64,000 nucleotides of DNA from Micromonospora thermarum (GTDB lineage Bacteria > Actinomycetota > Actinomycetes > Mycobacteriales > Micromonosporaceae). Both the position numbers and the translations under genes were made by a program. Positions 30,409 through 38,974 of the stretch are shown one piece after another; position 1 is the stretch's first letter; each line of letters starts with the position of its first letter. The DNA lies in assembly GCF_012034245.1 (NCBI RefSeq), contig NZ_JAATEO010000008.1:1-64000 (forward strand), written 5' to 3'. The notes below the pieces were generated by a model. That model searched no databases and was not told the origin of the DNA. It worked only from the letters and a program-made list of their open reading frames with translations.

Positions 30409-30438
30409 GACGGGCCCCCGCGATCGCGGGGGCCCGTC
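30409..30438. terminator. Perfect palindromic bidirectional terminator
   Basis: The 30-base stretch is fully self-complementary around CGATCG: GACGGGCCCCCG pairs with CGGGGGCCCGTC. It lies between the convergent kinase-phosphatase and glycosidase-phosphoesterase genes and can stop both. Confidence 0.8.
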
Positions 30439-30449
30439 GGGTGCCGGGC

Positions 30450-33400
30450 TCAGGCGGCCTCCGCCGCCGCGGTGAGCATGACCGTCGCCTCGGCGCGGAC
30501 GCCGTTGACCTCGACTGCGAGCAGCACCGACGCCCCCGGTCGCAGGGCGGTGAGCTGGCCGGTCGCCGGGTCGAAGCGGGCCACGTGCCAGGGCTTCAGC
30601 CCGGCGGCCGCTCCGATGTGCAGGTTCGGCGACGCCGACCAGTCCGCGCTGACCGGGGCGGCCACCGGCACCGTACGGCCACCGGGCTGGGTCACCGTGG
30701 CGGTGACGGTCGCCGGGGTGCCGACCGTGACGGCCTCCGGGGCGGTCAACGTGACCCGGTCGGCGTGGGCGTGGAACTCCGCGTCGACCCAGCGCGGGCC
30801 CTCGGCGAGCGGGTTGCGCCGCGCCTGGTCGGCCTCGGCCGGGGTCACCGGGTCCACGCCGTACTCGCTCCAGCCGGTGAAGCCGCCTTGGTCGGCCGGG
30901 GTGGACGGGTTCTTCCCCGAGTTGCCGTTGATGACGAACGGCACCCCGTCCACCCGGTCGGCGTGGAAGGTGCCGACGTGGGCGCCGATGAAGAGCGCCC
31001 CCTTGCCGGTCCGGTGCTGGAAGTCGGCCAGCCACTGCTCCAGCAGCGCCGCCTCCTTGCGGTCGCCGAGCTGGCTCGCCTTGGCGGGGCTGGGGTCGCG
31101 GGGCGGGTGGTGGTGCAGCACGACCACCGAGCCGACGGCCGGATCCCCGGCGGCCGAGTCCAGCGCCGCGCGGAGCATCCGCACCTGCTCGAACCCGCCG
31201 CCGCGCAGCGTCCCGGTGGACGAGTTGAGGGTGACGAAGCGGGTCCCCTTGTGGTCGAAGACCCGCTCGGTGGCACCGAACACCGCCCGGAAGTTGTCGA
31301 TCGGCGCGCCCATGATCTCGTGGTTGCCGGGGACGTAGTGGTAGGGCAGCTCCCCGCCGAGTTCCTCGTCGAACAGCCGCTTCGCGAGGGCGAAGTCCGC
31401 CGGGTAAGCGGTGTCCACGAAGTCGCCGTTGACCACGACGAAGTCCGGCTTCGCGGCCTTCACCTCGCGGAGCGTACGGCGGGCCTGGGCGACCAGGTCG
31501 CTGTCCGGGTTCGCCGCGACGAACTGGGCGTCGGAGAGCACCGCGAACCGCCAGGGCGCCCGTCCACCGTGCCCTCGCGGACGACCACCCGGTCGGTCCG
31601 CGGGGCCTCGGCCGGCACGTCGAGCGTCGGCGGCACCTTCGCCACCAGGTCGTCGATGACGACCTCGCTCCGGTACTGCGTGTCCGCCCGGGTCTCGGCG
31701 ACGTAGAACCGGCGGACCCGCAGCGGGTACTGCACGCCGGACGGCACGGTGAACTCGACGTACCGCCAGCCCGTCCAGGTCACCAGCGGCCCCCGCAGCA
31801 CGTGCTGCGTGTTCTGCGCGTCGTGCAGGTGCAGGCTCGGCCACTCCCCGGTGCCGTTGCCGTGGATCCACATGCCGAACGCCTGCGGCTGACCGGGCAC
31901 CTCGATCCAGGCGGGCGGATCGGCGTACGCGGCCCGGGTGCCGGTGGACTGGCTGAAGTCGTACGACATCCGCAGGCCGGTGCCGGTGCGGCCCGGCGCC
32001 GGCGCGACCGAGCCGCTGGCCCGGGCCTGGCTGAACCGCCACGACGCGGCGTCGTCGAAGGTGGCCACCGACACGTCGGTGAGCCCGACGGTGACCGGGA
32101 CGACCGCGGTGCTCCGGCCGACGTGGACGGTGACCAGCGCGGAGCCGGTGTCCCGCAGCGCCGTCACCAACAGGTTGCCCTCGGCGGTCGGCGTGATCCG
32201 CAGCAGCTCCCGGTCGTAGTCGAGGGTCAGGTCGGCGGGCTCGATCGGCGCGGTGTTGCCCTCGGCGTCGTAGCCGACCACACAGACCAGGGCCGTCCCG
32301 TCGGTGCCGTCGAGGCCGATCCGGTCCACGGTGGAGTCGATCCGGCTCAGTGGCCCGAGCACGGTGAGGTCGATGGCGCCCCGCGCGTCGTCCCGCCACG
32401 CCGTGACGGTGACCTGCCCGGGCAGGCCCGCCCGGAACACGCCGTCGCCGTCCACCCTCCCGTGCGCGGCCGGGTTGGCCCGCCAGGTCGGCTCGCCGGC
32501 CGCCGGCCCGTACGTCTCGTCGTGTCCGGCCGCGGTGAGCCGGCGGGTCAGGCCGGGGAAGACGCGGTCGGGCCGGCCGCCGCGCACCGGCGAGACGCCC
32601 GGCGCGCTGGTGGGGTCGCTCGCGGTCTCCAGCCAGTACCCGGTGAGCCGGCCACTGCCCTGCGGCGCGTAGAGGGCGAGGCCGTTGGGGACGGCCCGCT
32701 CGGTGCCGTCGGACGGGCTGTTCTCCACCTGCACCGCGGCCGCGCCCGGCTCGCGGGCGAGCAGCGTCGAGGAGCCACCGCCGTCGAGGTTCAGCGCGTG
32801 GTGGGCGCCGAGTTCGGCCATCATCCGGCCCATCTCGGTCTGCGTGACGCCACGGCTGTCGACCTGCCGTCCGTCCACGGTGAGCATGATCATGCGTCGT
32901 CCGTCGGCGGAGAAGCCGACCGCGGTCCGCGGGGCCAGTGTGGGGTCGGCGATGCTCTGCACCACGCCGTCGCGGACCAGCACGTTGCCGCCGCCGACGG
33001 CCGCGTGCAGGCTGCTGCCGTCGGCCGGCTTCGGCCGGTACGCGACGCTCACCGGGTCGCCGGGGCGCAGCCCGGCGAGGGCGTCGGCGCCGGCGTCCCG
33101 GCCGAGCAGCACGGTGGTGCCGGCGGGGATCGGGCCGCTGCCGGCGGTGGTGGCGACGCTGGCGACGCGACCGTCGACCACCACGACCTCGGTGACGCGG
33201 GTGGCGCCCGCCACGGGACGTTCCCGGGTGTACGACCCCCAGAGCGCGGTGAACACGCCGATGCCGTTGGCCTGGACCATGTTGTTGAACTGGGTCAGGG
33301 GCACCGGACCCGTGGGCAGCGTCGCGGTGCCCTCGAAGTGCACCTCGACGACGCGGCCGAGCCCCTCCGTGGTGAGGGCGACGGCGTTGCGGTGCCCGGC

Positions 33401-33943
33401 GACGGCGGACTGGACGAGCTGACCGTCCTGGATGCCGACGCCCTGGGCGGCACCGGAGTTGTTGATGTCGAAGAAGTCACCGTTGACGGCGGCGACTGCG
33501 CGGGTGCGGTCGGCCGCCGCGCGCAGGGGCTCCGCCTTGCTGACCACGCCGGAGTTGACGTAGTCCACCGTGACGTCACCGGACAGGTCGGCGGTGAGGG
33601 CGTCGGCGCGTAGCCAGCCGTCGGCGTCGTACCGGTCGAAGGAGGTGAGGTCGAGCCCCGGGGCGACGGGACGCGTGGTCTTCGTGGTCTCGAGACCGCC
33701 GGCCGGCTCGACGCCGGTCGTGGTCCGGGCCGCACGGGTGGCCCCCGCCGGGTCCGCCGCGACGGTGACCGCACCGGCGGGGTGGGACGAGGCGCGGGGT
33801 GCGTCCTCGACCGCGGTGGCGGACAGGTCGCTGGCGGGGGCGGCCAGCGCGGCGGGGACCGGGCCGGCGGCGGTGGTCGCGGTGAGCAACGGCGTCAGCA
33901 GCAGGACGCCGGCGAGCCGGGTGGATCGTCTGCGGGTACGCAT
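30450..33943 (-). pseudogene. Secreted phosphodiester glycosidase-metallophosphoesterase fusion, frameshifted
   Basis: Two overlapping frames together make one exported protein of about 1,160 residues. Frame one (from 33943) has a signal peptide (to about residue 35), a phosphodiester glycosidase (NAGPA/DUF2233) domain with VNGDFFDINNSG, AVGGGNVLVRDG, TVDGR and LNLDGGGSSTLL, Ig-like regions and a lectin-like domain (ATFDDAASWRFS). At REGTVDGRP (about 31556) it runs off into junk. Frame two continues from there: WRFAVLSDAQF, VVNGDFVD, VPGNHEIMG, LHHHPP and FIGAHVGTFHAD, a complete calcineurin-like phosphoesterase, then a C-terminal Ig-like tail. Restoring one base near 31552-31556 joins GRP to WRF. 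It may be a true mutation, a sequencing error, or, less likely, a recoding site. Confidence 0.85.
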
Positions 33944-34143
33944 GGACGACAGTCAACCCGACGATGAACAGAAGTTTCAATATCGGATAGCTGAAGCGAA
34001 GGAAAACTTCGTCGCCGGTGGGCGGCCGGCGCTTGTCCGCCCGGTCTCCCGGCCGCTGCCCCCCGGTCCCGGCCGCAGAGCGGGCGCTTGCCGGCCCGGT
34101 CCCGGCCGTGGCCCGACGTGAGGTGGCCGGTGTCCCTCCGCTC

Positions 34144-34214
34144 CCTTTGCTCTGCTTCAACCCACGCGACGGAAACCGGGCGTGAGTGTTGCGGTGGTTG
34201 AAGCAGAGCAAAGG
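34144..34214. repeat. Dispersed long palindrome, CTCTGCTTCAACC family, copy 1
   Basis: CCTTTGCTCTGCTTCAACC (34144-34162) and its exact complement (34196-34214) flank 33 bases. The left arm recurs without a change at 50415-50433. The gap 33944-34314 holds, besides this, the AT-rich promoter side of the glycosidase gene (33950-34010), two GC-rich direct repeats (about 34028-34058 and 34082-34112, each starting GGCGCTTG) and the rho terminator; no gene is seen. Confidence 0.75.
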
Positions 34215-34259
34215 ACGTGAGTCGGGGTGTCGGCGGTGGCTGGACGGGTGGGCCGACAG

Positions 34260-34293
34260 CGAGGGGGCGCGGCCACTCGGCCACGCCCCCTCG
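34260..34293 (-). terminator. Hairpin terminator of rho
   Basis: Arms of 15 bases (CGAGGGGGCGCGGCC at 34260-34274 and its near complement at 34279-34293) enclose ACTC. It lies 22 bases beyond the rho stop. Confidence 0.75.
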
Positions 34294-34314
34294 TCTCGTC
34301 CCGCCCGGGGAGGG

Positions 34315-36288
34315 TCACTCCCCCGGCGTCGACTTCGCGATCTGCATCAGGAACTCGATGTTGGTACGCGACTGCTTCAGCCGGTCCAGCAGGAGGTCCA
34401 GCGCCGCCTGCGAGTCCAGCGAGTGCAGCACCTTCCGGAGCTTGTGGACGATGGCCAGCTCCTCCGGCGCGAGCAGGATCTCCTCCTTGCGCGTGCCGGA
34501 CGGGTGGATGTCGATGGCCGGGAAGGTCCGCTTGTCGGCGATCTTCCGGTCCAACTTCAGCTCCGCGTTACCGGTGCCCTTGAACTCCTCGAAGATGACC
34601 GTGTCCGCCATGGACCCGGTCTCCACCAGCGCGGTGGCGAGGATGGTCAGCGAGCCGCCGTTCTCGATGTTTCGGGCCGCACCCAGGAACCGCTTCGGCG
34701 GGTACAGCGCGGTCGAGTCGATACCACCCGACATGATCCGGCCGCTGGCCGGCGCCGCCAGGTTGTACGACCGGCCGAGCCGGGTCACCGAGTCGAGCAG
34801 GACGACCACGTCGTGGCCCAGCTCGACCAGGCGCTTCGCCCGCTCGATCGCCAGCTCCGCGACGGTGGTGTGGTCCTGCGGCGGACGGTCGAACGTCGCC
34901 GCGATGACCTCGCCCTTCACCGACCGCTGCATGTCGGTGACCTCTTCGGGCCGCTCGTCCACCAGCACCACCATCAGGTGGCACTCCGGGTTGTTGCGGG
35001 TGATCGCGTTCGCGATCGCCTGGAGCACCATCGTCTTGCCGGCCTTCGGTGGCGAGACGATGAGCGCCCGCTGGCCCTTGCCGATCGGCATGACCAGGTC
35101 GATCACCCGGGTGGTGAGGATGTGCGGCTCGGTCTCCAGGCGCAGCCGCTCCTGCGGGTAGAGCGGCGTCAGCTTGTAGAACTCCGGCCGGCGCTTCGCC
35201 TCCTCCGGCTCCATCCCGTTGATGGTGTCCAGCCGGACGAGCGGGTTGTACTTGTCGCGCCGCTGCTCGCCGTCGCGCGCCGCGCGCACCGCACCGGTGA
35301 TCGCGTCGCCGCGCCGCAGGCCGTACTTCTTGATCTGTGACATGGAGACGTAGACGTCGTTCGGGCCGGCCAGGTAGCCGGTGGTCCGCACGAAGGCGTA
35401 GTTGTCGAGAACGTCGATGATGCCGGCCACCGGGACGAGCACGTCGTCCTCGCTGACCTGCGGCTCGCGGCCGCCGTCGCCGCCCTCGGCCCGCTCGCCA
35501 CGGCCCCGCCGACGGTCCCGGAAGCGGCTGCGCCGGCCGCGCCGGCCGCCGCCCTCGCCGTCGTCCTCGCCGTCGCCGTCGCGCTCCGCGCGCTGGCCAC
35601 GGTCACCGTTGCGGTCGCCGCGCTCGTTGCGGTCGCCGCGGTCAGCACGCTCGGCCCGCTCGTTGCGGTCACCGCGCTCGGCCCGCTCGTTGCGGTCACC
35701 ACGCTCACCGCGCTCACCGCGCTCACCGCGCTCGGCCCGCTCGCCGCGCTCGGCCCGCTCGTTACGGTCGCCGCGTTCGCGGCCGCCACGGCCCTCGCCC
35801 CGCTCGGCGCGCTCGCCGGCCTCGGCCTCCTCGGGCCGGGACTCGGCCCGGGTCTCGCCGGCCTCGCCGCCCCGGGCCTCGCCGGCCCCACGGCCACGCC
35901 GGCTCCGGGTGCGGCCGGTGGTCTCGGCGGTCGCCGGCTCGGCCGGCTGCTCCGCCCGACGCTCGGCCGCCTCCGGCCGCTCGGCCGGCTCGCGGACCTC
36001 GGCGTGGACCTCCTCCCGGGCGGGGGCGGCCGCAGCCGCGACCTCGGCCCGCGGTCGAGGGGTCCCGGTGGCGGCCCCGCCACCCTGGCGCTCGGAGATC
36101 GCGCTGATCAGCTCACCCTTGCGCATGCGAGCCGTGCCCGAGATGCCGAGCGACGCGGCCAGGCTCTGGAGCTCCGGCAGCAGCATCGCCGACAGGCCGG
36201 TGCCGCTGCGTCGCCGACGGGTCGGAGCAGCGGACGTGGCATCAGCGACGTTGGAAACATCCGACGTCACGTCGGTGGTGTCGCTCAA
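34315..36288 (-). CDS. rho: Transcription termination factor Rho with Arg/Glu-rich insertion
   Basis: A 657-residue Rho, against about 420 in E. coli. The N-terminal helical domain (LQSLAASLGISGTARMRKGELI) is followed by an Arg/Glu/Gly/Asn-rich insert (about residues 90-270) with tandem ERGER and DRNERAERG units, as in Micrococcus, Mycobacterium and Streptomyces, where it aids RNA binding in GC-rich transcripts. Then come the RNA-binding fold (YAFVRTTGYLAGPNDVYVS), Walker A VSPPKAGKT (about 413-421), VLVDERPEEVTDM and the bicyclomycin-site region DSVTRLGRSYN. TTG at 36288 with a GGAAGGA site is preferred over an ATG 36 codons upstream, which lacks homology. Confidence 0.93.
   Translation of the reverse strand: MSDTTDVTSDVSNVADATSAAPTRRRRSGTGLSAMLLPELQSLAASLGISGTARMRKGELISAISERQGGGAATGTPRPRAEVAAAAAPAREEVHAEVREPAERPEAAERRAEQPAEPATAETTGRTRSRRGRGAGEARGGEAGETRAESRPEEAEAGERAERGEGRGGRERGDRNERAERGERAERGERGERGERGDRNERAERGDRNERAERADRGDRNERGDRNGDRGQRAERDGDGEDDGEGGGRRGRRSRFRDRRRGRGERAEGGDGGREPQVSEDDVLVPVAGIIDVLDNYAFVRTTGYLAGPNDVYVSMSQIKKYGLRRGDAITGAVRAARDGEQRRDKYNPLVRLDTINGMEPEEAKRRPEFYKLTPLYPQERLRLETEPHILTTRVIDLVMPIGKGQRALIVSPPKAGKTMVLQAIANAITRNNPECHLMVVLVDERPEEVTDMQRSVKGEVIAATFDRPPQDHTTVAELAIERAKRLVELGHDVVVLLDSVTRLGRSYNLAAPASGRIMSGGIDSTALYPPKRFLGAARNIENGGSLTILATALVETGSMADTVIFEEFKGTGNAELKLDRKIADKRTFPAIDIHPSGTRKEEILLAPEELAIVHKLRKVLHSLDSQAALDLLLDRLKQSRTNIEFLMQIAKSTPGE
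35580..35790 (-). repeat. In-frame tandem minisatellite inside rho
   Basis: Nine- and six-base units built from GCTCGGCCCGCTCGTTGCGG, TCACCGCGC and CGCTCACCG repeat along about 200 bases and encode ERGER/DRNERAERG units. The unit length is a multiple of three, so gain or loss of copies keeps the frame. It is not a CRISPR: there are no unique spacers. Confidence 0.75.
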
Positions 36289-36582
36289 TGGATTCCTTCC
36301 CTCGATAGGCCGGGACTGCCCGGGATCGACATGCAGGTGGCCGGGCGGCCTCGGTGCACCCGCCTCGCAAGGACGCGTCGCGGGAGTCTGTGACACAGCA
36401 GCCGGTCGCTTTCCCGACTCACCGACGTGGTGGGCGGGATCCGCCGTCTGCGGCGACCTGTGAAGACTGCGGTGCGGCGTGGGCCTAGGCAGGGGTGACG
36501 GGCTGACCGCCGAAAGCTTCGGGGGTGCGCCGACCCGCAGGAAGATCGCATGCTTCGCGGCTGTGCTAAGTCTAGAGCGTAA
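36289..36582 (-). promoter_or_regulatory. Long rho leader region
   Basis: The 294 bases between thrB and rho hold no gene. On the minus strand TAGACT (plus 36569-36574) lies in an AT-rich patch just after thrB and could be a -10 box, giving a leader of roughly 275 bases. Long rho leaders allow autoregulation in other bacteria. The exact start of transcription is not evident. Confidence 0.35.
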
Positions 36583-37527
36583 TCAACTCTTCCGACCTGC
36601 GGCAACAGGGTCCCGCTCCGCGTGTCCCAGTCTACCCCGGAAGACCCGGGCGCCGTGTGCCTCTATCGGCAACCGCCAGACCTGCCAATCTGTTCCCGGA
36701 TCGAGGTCGGCGGGCGGCTCGGACAACGCCAGCACGGTCGGCCCCGCACCGGAGACCACAGCAGCCACACCGGCCCCACGAAGCGCATCCACCAGCGCAG
36801 CCGTCTGCGGCATGCCCTCGGCCCGGTAGCCCTGGTGCAGGCGATCGACCGTGGCCGGCAGCAGCAGCTCCGGCGCTGCGGTGAGGGCGTGCACGAGCAG
36901 CGCGGCCCGGCCCGCCGTCAACGCCGCGTCGTGGTGCGGCACGGTCGGCGGCAGGGCGGCCCGCGCCGTGGCCGTGAGCCCGCGCTCGGCCGGCACGAAG
37001 ACCGTCGGCCGGACGCTGTCGGCGACCGGCAGCGACACCGCCCGGGCACCGGCCGGTTCCGTCCACGCCACGGTGAACCCGCCGAGCAGGCAGGGCGCCA
37101 CATTGTCCGGATGGCCCTCGATCCGGGCGGCGAGCCGGAGCGCCGCCGCGTCGTCCATCCGACGCTCCCCGTCGACCACCAGCGCCCGGGCCAGCAGCAC
37201 ACCCGCGACGATCGCCGCCGACGAGGAGCCGAGCCCACGTGCCTGGGGGATGCGGTTGACGCACTCCACCGCCAGCCCGGGTGGCTGGCCGCCGAGCTCG
37301 TCGAAGGCGGCCCGCATGGCGCTCACCACCAGATGCCGCTCGTCGTCGGGCAGGTCGCCGGCCCCCTCACCGGTGACGCTCACGGTGACACCGCCGGTGG
37401 TGACCTCGGCGGCGACGTCGTCGTGCAGCGCCAGCGCCAACCCCAGGGCGTCGAACCCGGGCCCGAGGTTGGCGCTGGTGGCGGGGACCCGCACCCGGAC
37501 CGGGTCGGGCGTGAAGTTCGTGGGCAC
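36583..37527 (-). CDS. thrB: Homoserine kinase
   Basis: A 314-residue GHMP kinase phosphorylating homoserine for threonine synthesis. The ATP-binding motif ARGLGSSSAAIVAGVLLA and the N-terminal VRVPATSANLGPGFDALGLAL are typical, and VSGAGPTVLAL is the C-terminal GHMP motif. The gene is cut off from thrC, its usual upstream neighbour, by an RND and an MFS exporter gene. Confidence 0.95.
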   Translation of the reverse strand: MPTNFTPDPVRVRVPATSANLGPGFDALGLALALHDDVAAEVTTGGVTVSVTGEGAGDLPDDERHLVVSAMRAAFDELGGQPPGLAVECVNRIPQARGLGSSSAAIVAGVLLARALVVDGERRMDDAAALRLAARIEGHPDNVAPCLLGGFTVAWTEPAGARAVSLPVADSVRPTVFVPAERGLTATARAALPPTVPHHDAALTAGRAALLVHALTAAPELLLPATVDRLHQGYRAEGMPQTAALVDALRGAGVAAVVSGAGPTVLALSEPPADLDPGTDWQVWRLPIEAHGARVFRGRLGHAERDPVAAGRKS

Positions 37528-37599
37528 GCGCTCATGCTATGGCCGCGCACCGACGTTCCGGATCTCTGCCCGCACCGTGGGACCGGCCGGAACCGGCGC

Positions 37600-38844
37600 C
37601 TACCGCACGACCGACGGATCCGGCTCGACGACCGGGTCGGTGAGGGAGAGCTTCCGGGTCGCGATCCGCCAGCCGACCGCGTAGACCAGGGTGACCAGGC
37701 CGCAGCCGGCCAGCACCACCCGCTCGTCGACGATGTCGACCACCGACGCCACCACCAGCTGGCTCACCGAGATGGCCAGCGTCGCCAGCATCATGTCGGT
37801 GGCGAAGACGCGGCCCCGCAAGCGGTCCGGCACCTCGCCCTGGAGGGCGAAGTTCGACATCACCCAGTTGCTGCCGCCCGCGAAGTGCGCCACGAAGACC
37901 AGCGCGAGCACCAGCGGGAACCAGTCGACGACCGAGGTGCCGAGGTAGGCCAGCCCGTAGAGCGACATGGACAGCGCCAGGCCGGGCAGCAGCCAGGCTC
38001 GGTTGCCCAGCACCCGCCGCATCAGGATCGGGCCCACCAGCGCCCCCGCGCCGCGTACCGCGAAGAGCAGGCCGGCGCCGGCCGCCCCCGCGCCGTAGAC
38101 ACCCGCCAGCAGCGGGAACACGGTCAGCACGCCGTTGCCCAGACCGACCGCGGACTTCACCGTCACCAGAGCCAGCACGCGGGGCCGGTGCCCGATGTAA
38201 CCGAGCGCCTCCCGGACGGCCACCCAGGTCTGCTGCGCCGGCAGGTCCCGGTCCCGCGGGGCCTGCAACGGCCGGCGGATCAGCGTCGCCAGGCCCGCCG
38301 CCAGGGCCAGGCCGCCCACCGCGACCCAGAAGCACGCGTACGGGCCGACCGCGCTGCTGAGCACACCGCCGAGCGACGCGCCGACGATCGTCATCGTGCC
38401 CCAGGCGGAGCCCGCGACCGCGTTGCCGGCGGCCAGCTCGTCGGGGTCGAGCACGTTCGGCAGGGCGGCCTGGGCGGCCGGCGAGTAGAAGGCCTTCGCG
38501 ACCGCCACGACGCCGATGCCGACCATCGCCAGCCACGCCGTGCCGGCGCTGCGTACGCCCAACAGCAGCAGCACGCCGAGCAGGGCGGCGATGTTCGCCC
38601 CGATCATGATCTTGCGGCGGTCGAAGCGATCGGCCACCGTCCCGGTGTACGGCAGCAGCAGTGCCACGATGCCGGTGTCCACGGCGAGGACCAGCGCCCC
38701 CCACACGCCGCTGCCGGTCAGCGACGGCAGGAGCACCAGCAGCGGCACCATGACGAACCAGTCGGCGCCGAAGACCACCAGCTCGGCCAGGAAGAGATTG
38801 CGGAAGTTCCGGTTGCGGCGCAGGACCGAGAGGATGGACGGCAC
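37600..38844 (-). CDS. MFS transporter (enterobactin/macrolide-exporter type)
   Basis: A 414-residue membrane protein with about 12 spans. The first loop motif reads GTVADRFDRRKIMI, the MFS motif A (GxxADRxxRR). The sequence LRRNRNFRNLFLAELVVFGADWF at the start and LQGEVPDRLRGRVFATDMM resemble the MFS_3/EntS-like exporter group. The substrate is unknown. It lies between the RND gene and thrB, same strand. Confidence 0.85.
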   Translation of the reverse strand: MPSILSVLRRNRNFRNLFLAELVVFGADWFVMVPLLVLLPSLTGSGVWGALVLAVDTGIVALLLPYTGTVADRFDRRKIMIGANIAALLGVLLLLGVRSAGTAWLAMVGIGVVAVAKAFYSPAAQAALPNVLDPDELAAGNAVAGSAWGTMTIVGASLGGVLSSAVGPYACFWVAVGGLALAAGLATLIRRPLQAPRDRDLPAQQTWVAVREALGYIGHRPRVLALVTVKSAVGLGNGVLTVFPLLAGVYGAGAAGAGLLFAVRGAGALVGPILMRRVLGNRAWLLPGLALSMSLYGLAYLGTSVVDWFPLVLALVFVAHFAGGSNWVMSNFALQGEVPDRLRGRVFATDMMLATLAISVSQLVVASVVDIVDERVVLAGCGLVTLVYAVGWRIATRKLSLTDPVVEPDPSVVR

Positions 38845-38934
38845 GACCGAACCCTACCCAGCCGGCGCCTCACGTTCCGTCGGTGCGCGGACAGCACGGG
38901 AACGAAGATCGTCCCGCTGGCGCCGAGACGGCGC

Positions 38935-38961
38935 ACGCCCCCGGCCGGTGGCCGGGGGCGT
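38935..38961 (-). terminator. Hairpin terminator of the RND exporter gene
   Basis: ACGCCCCCGGCC and GGCCGGGGGCGT are perfect 12-base arms around GGT, 14 bases beyond the RND stop. Confidence 0.75.
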
Positions 38962-38974
38962 CCGTTGACAGGTC

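Noticed and set aside
31545-31565. Programmed -1 frameshift in the glycosidase-phosphoesterase gene
   Set aside because: No X-XXY-YYZ heptamer or following stem was recognised; a mutation or read error is simpler. Kept only as an alternative.
35580-35790. Repeats resembling a CRISPR array
   Set aside because: The units are tandem without unique spacers and code for Arg/Glu-rich residues in frame in rho.
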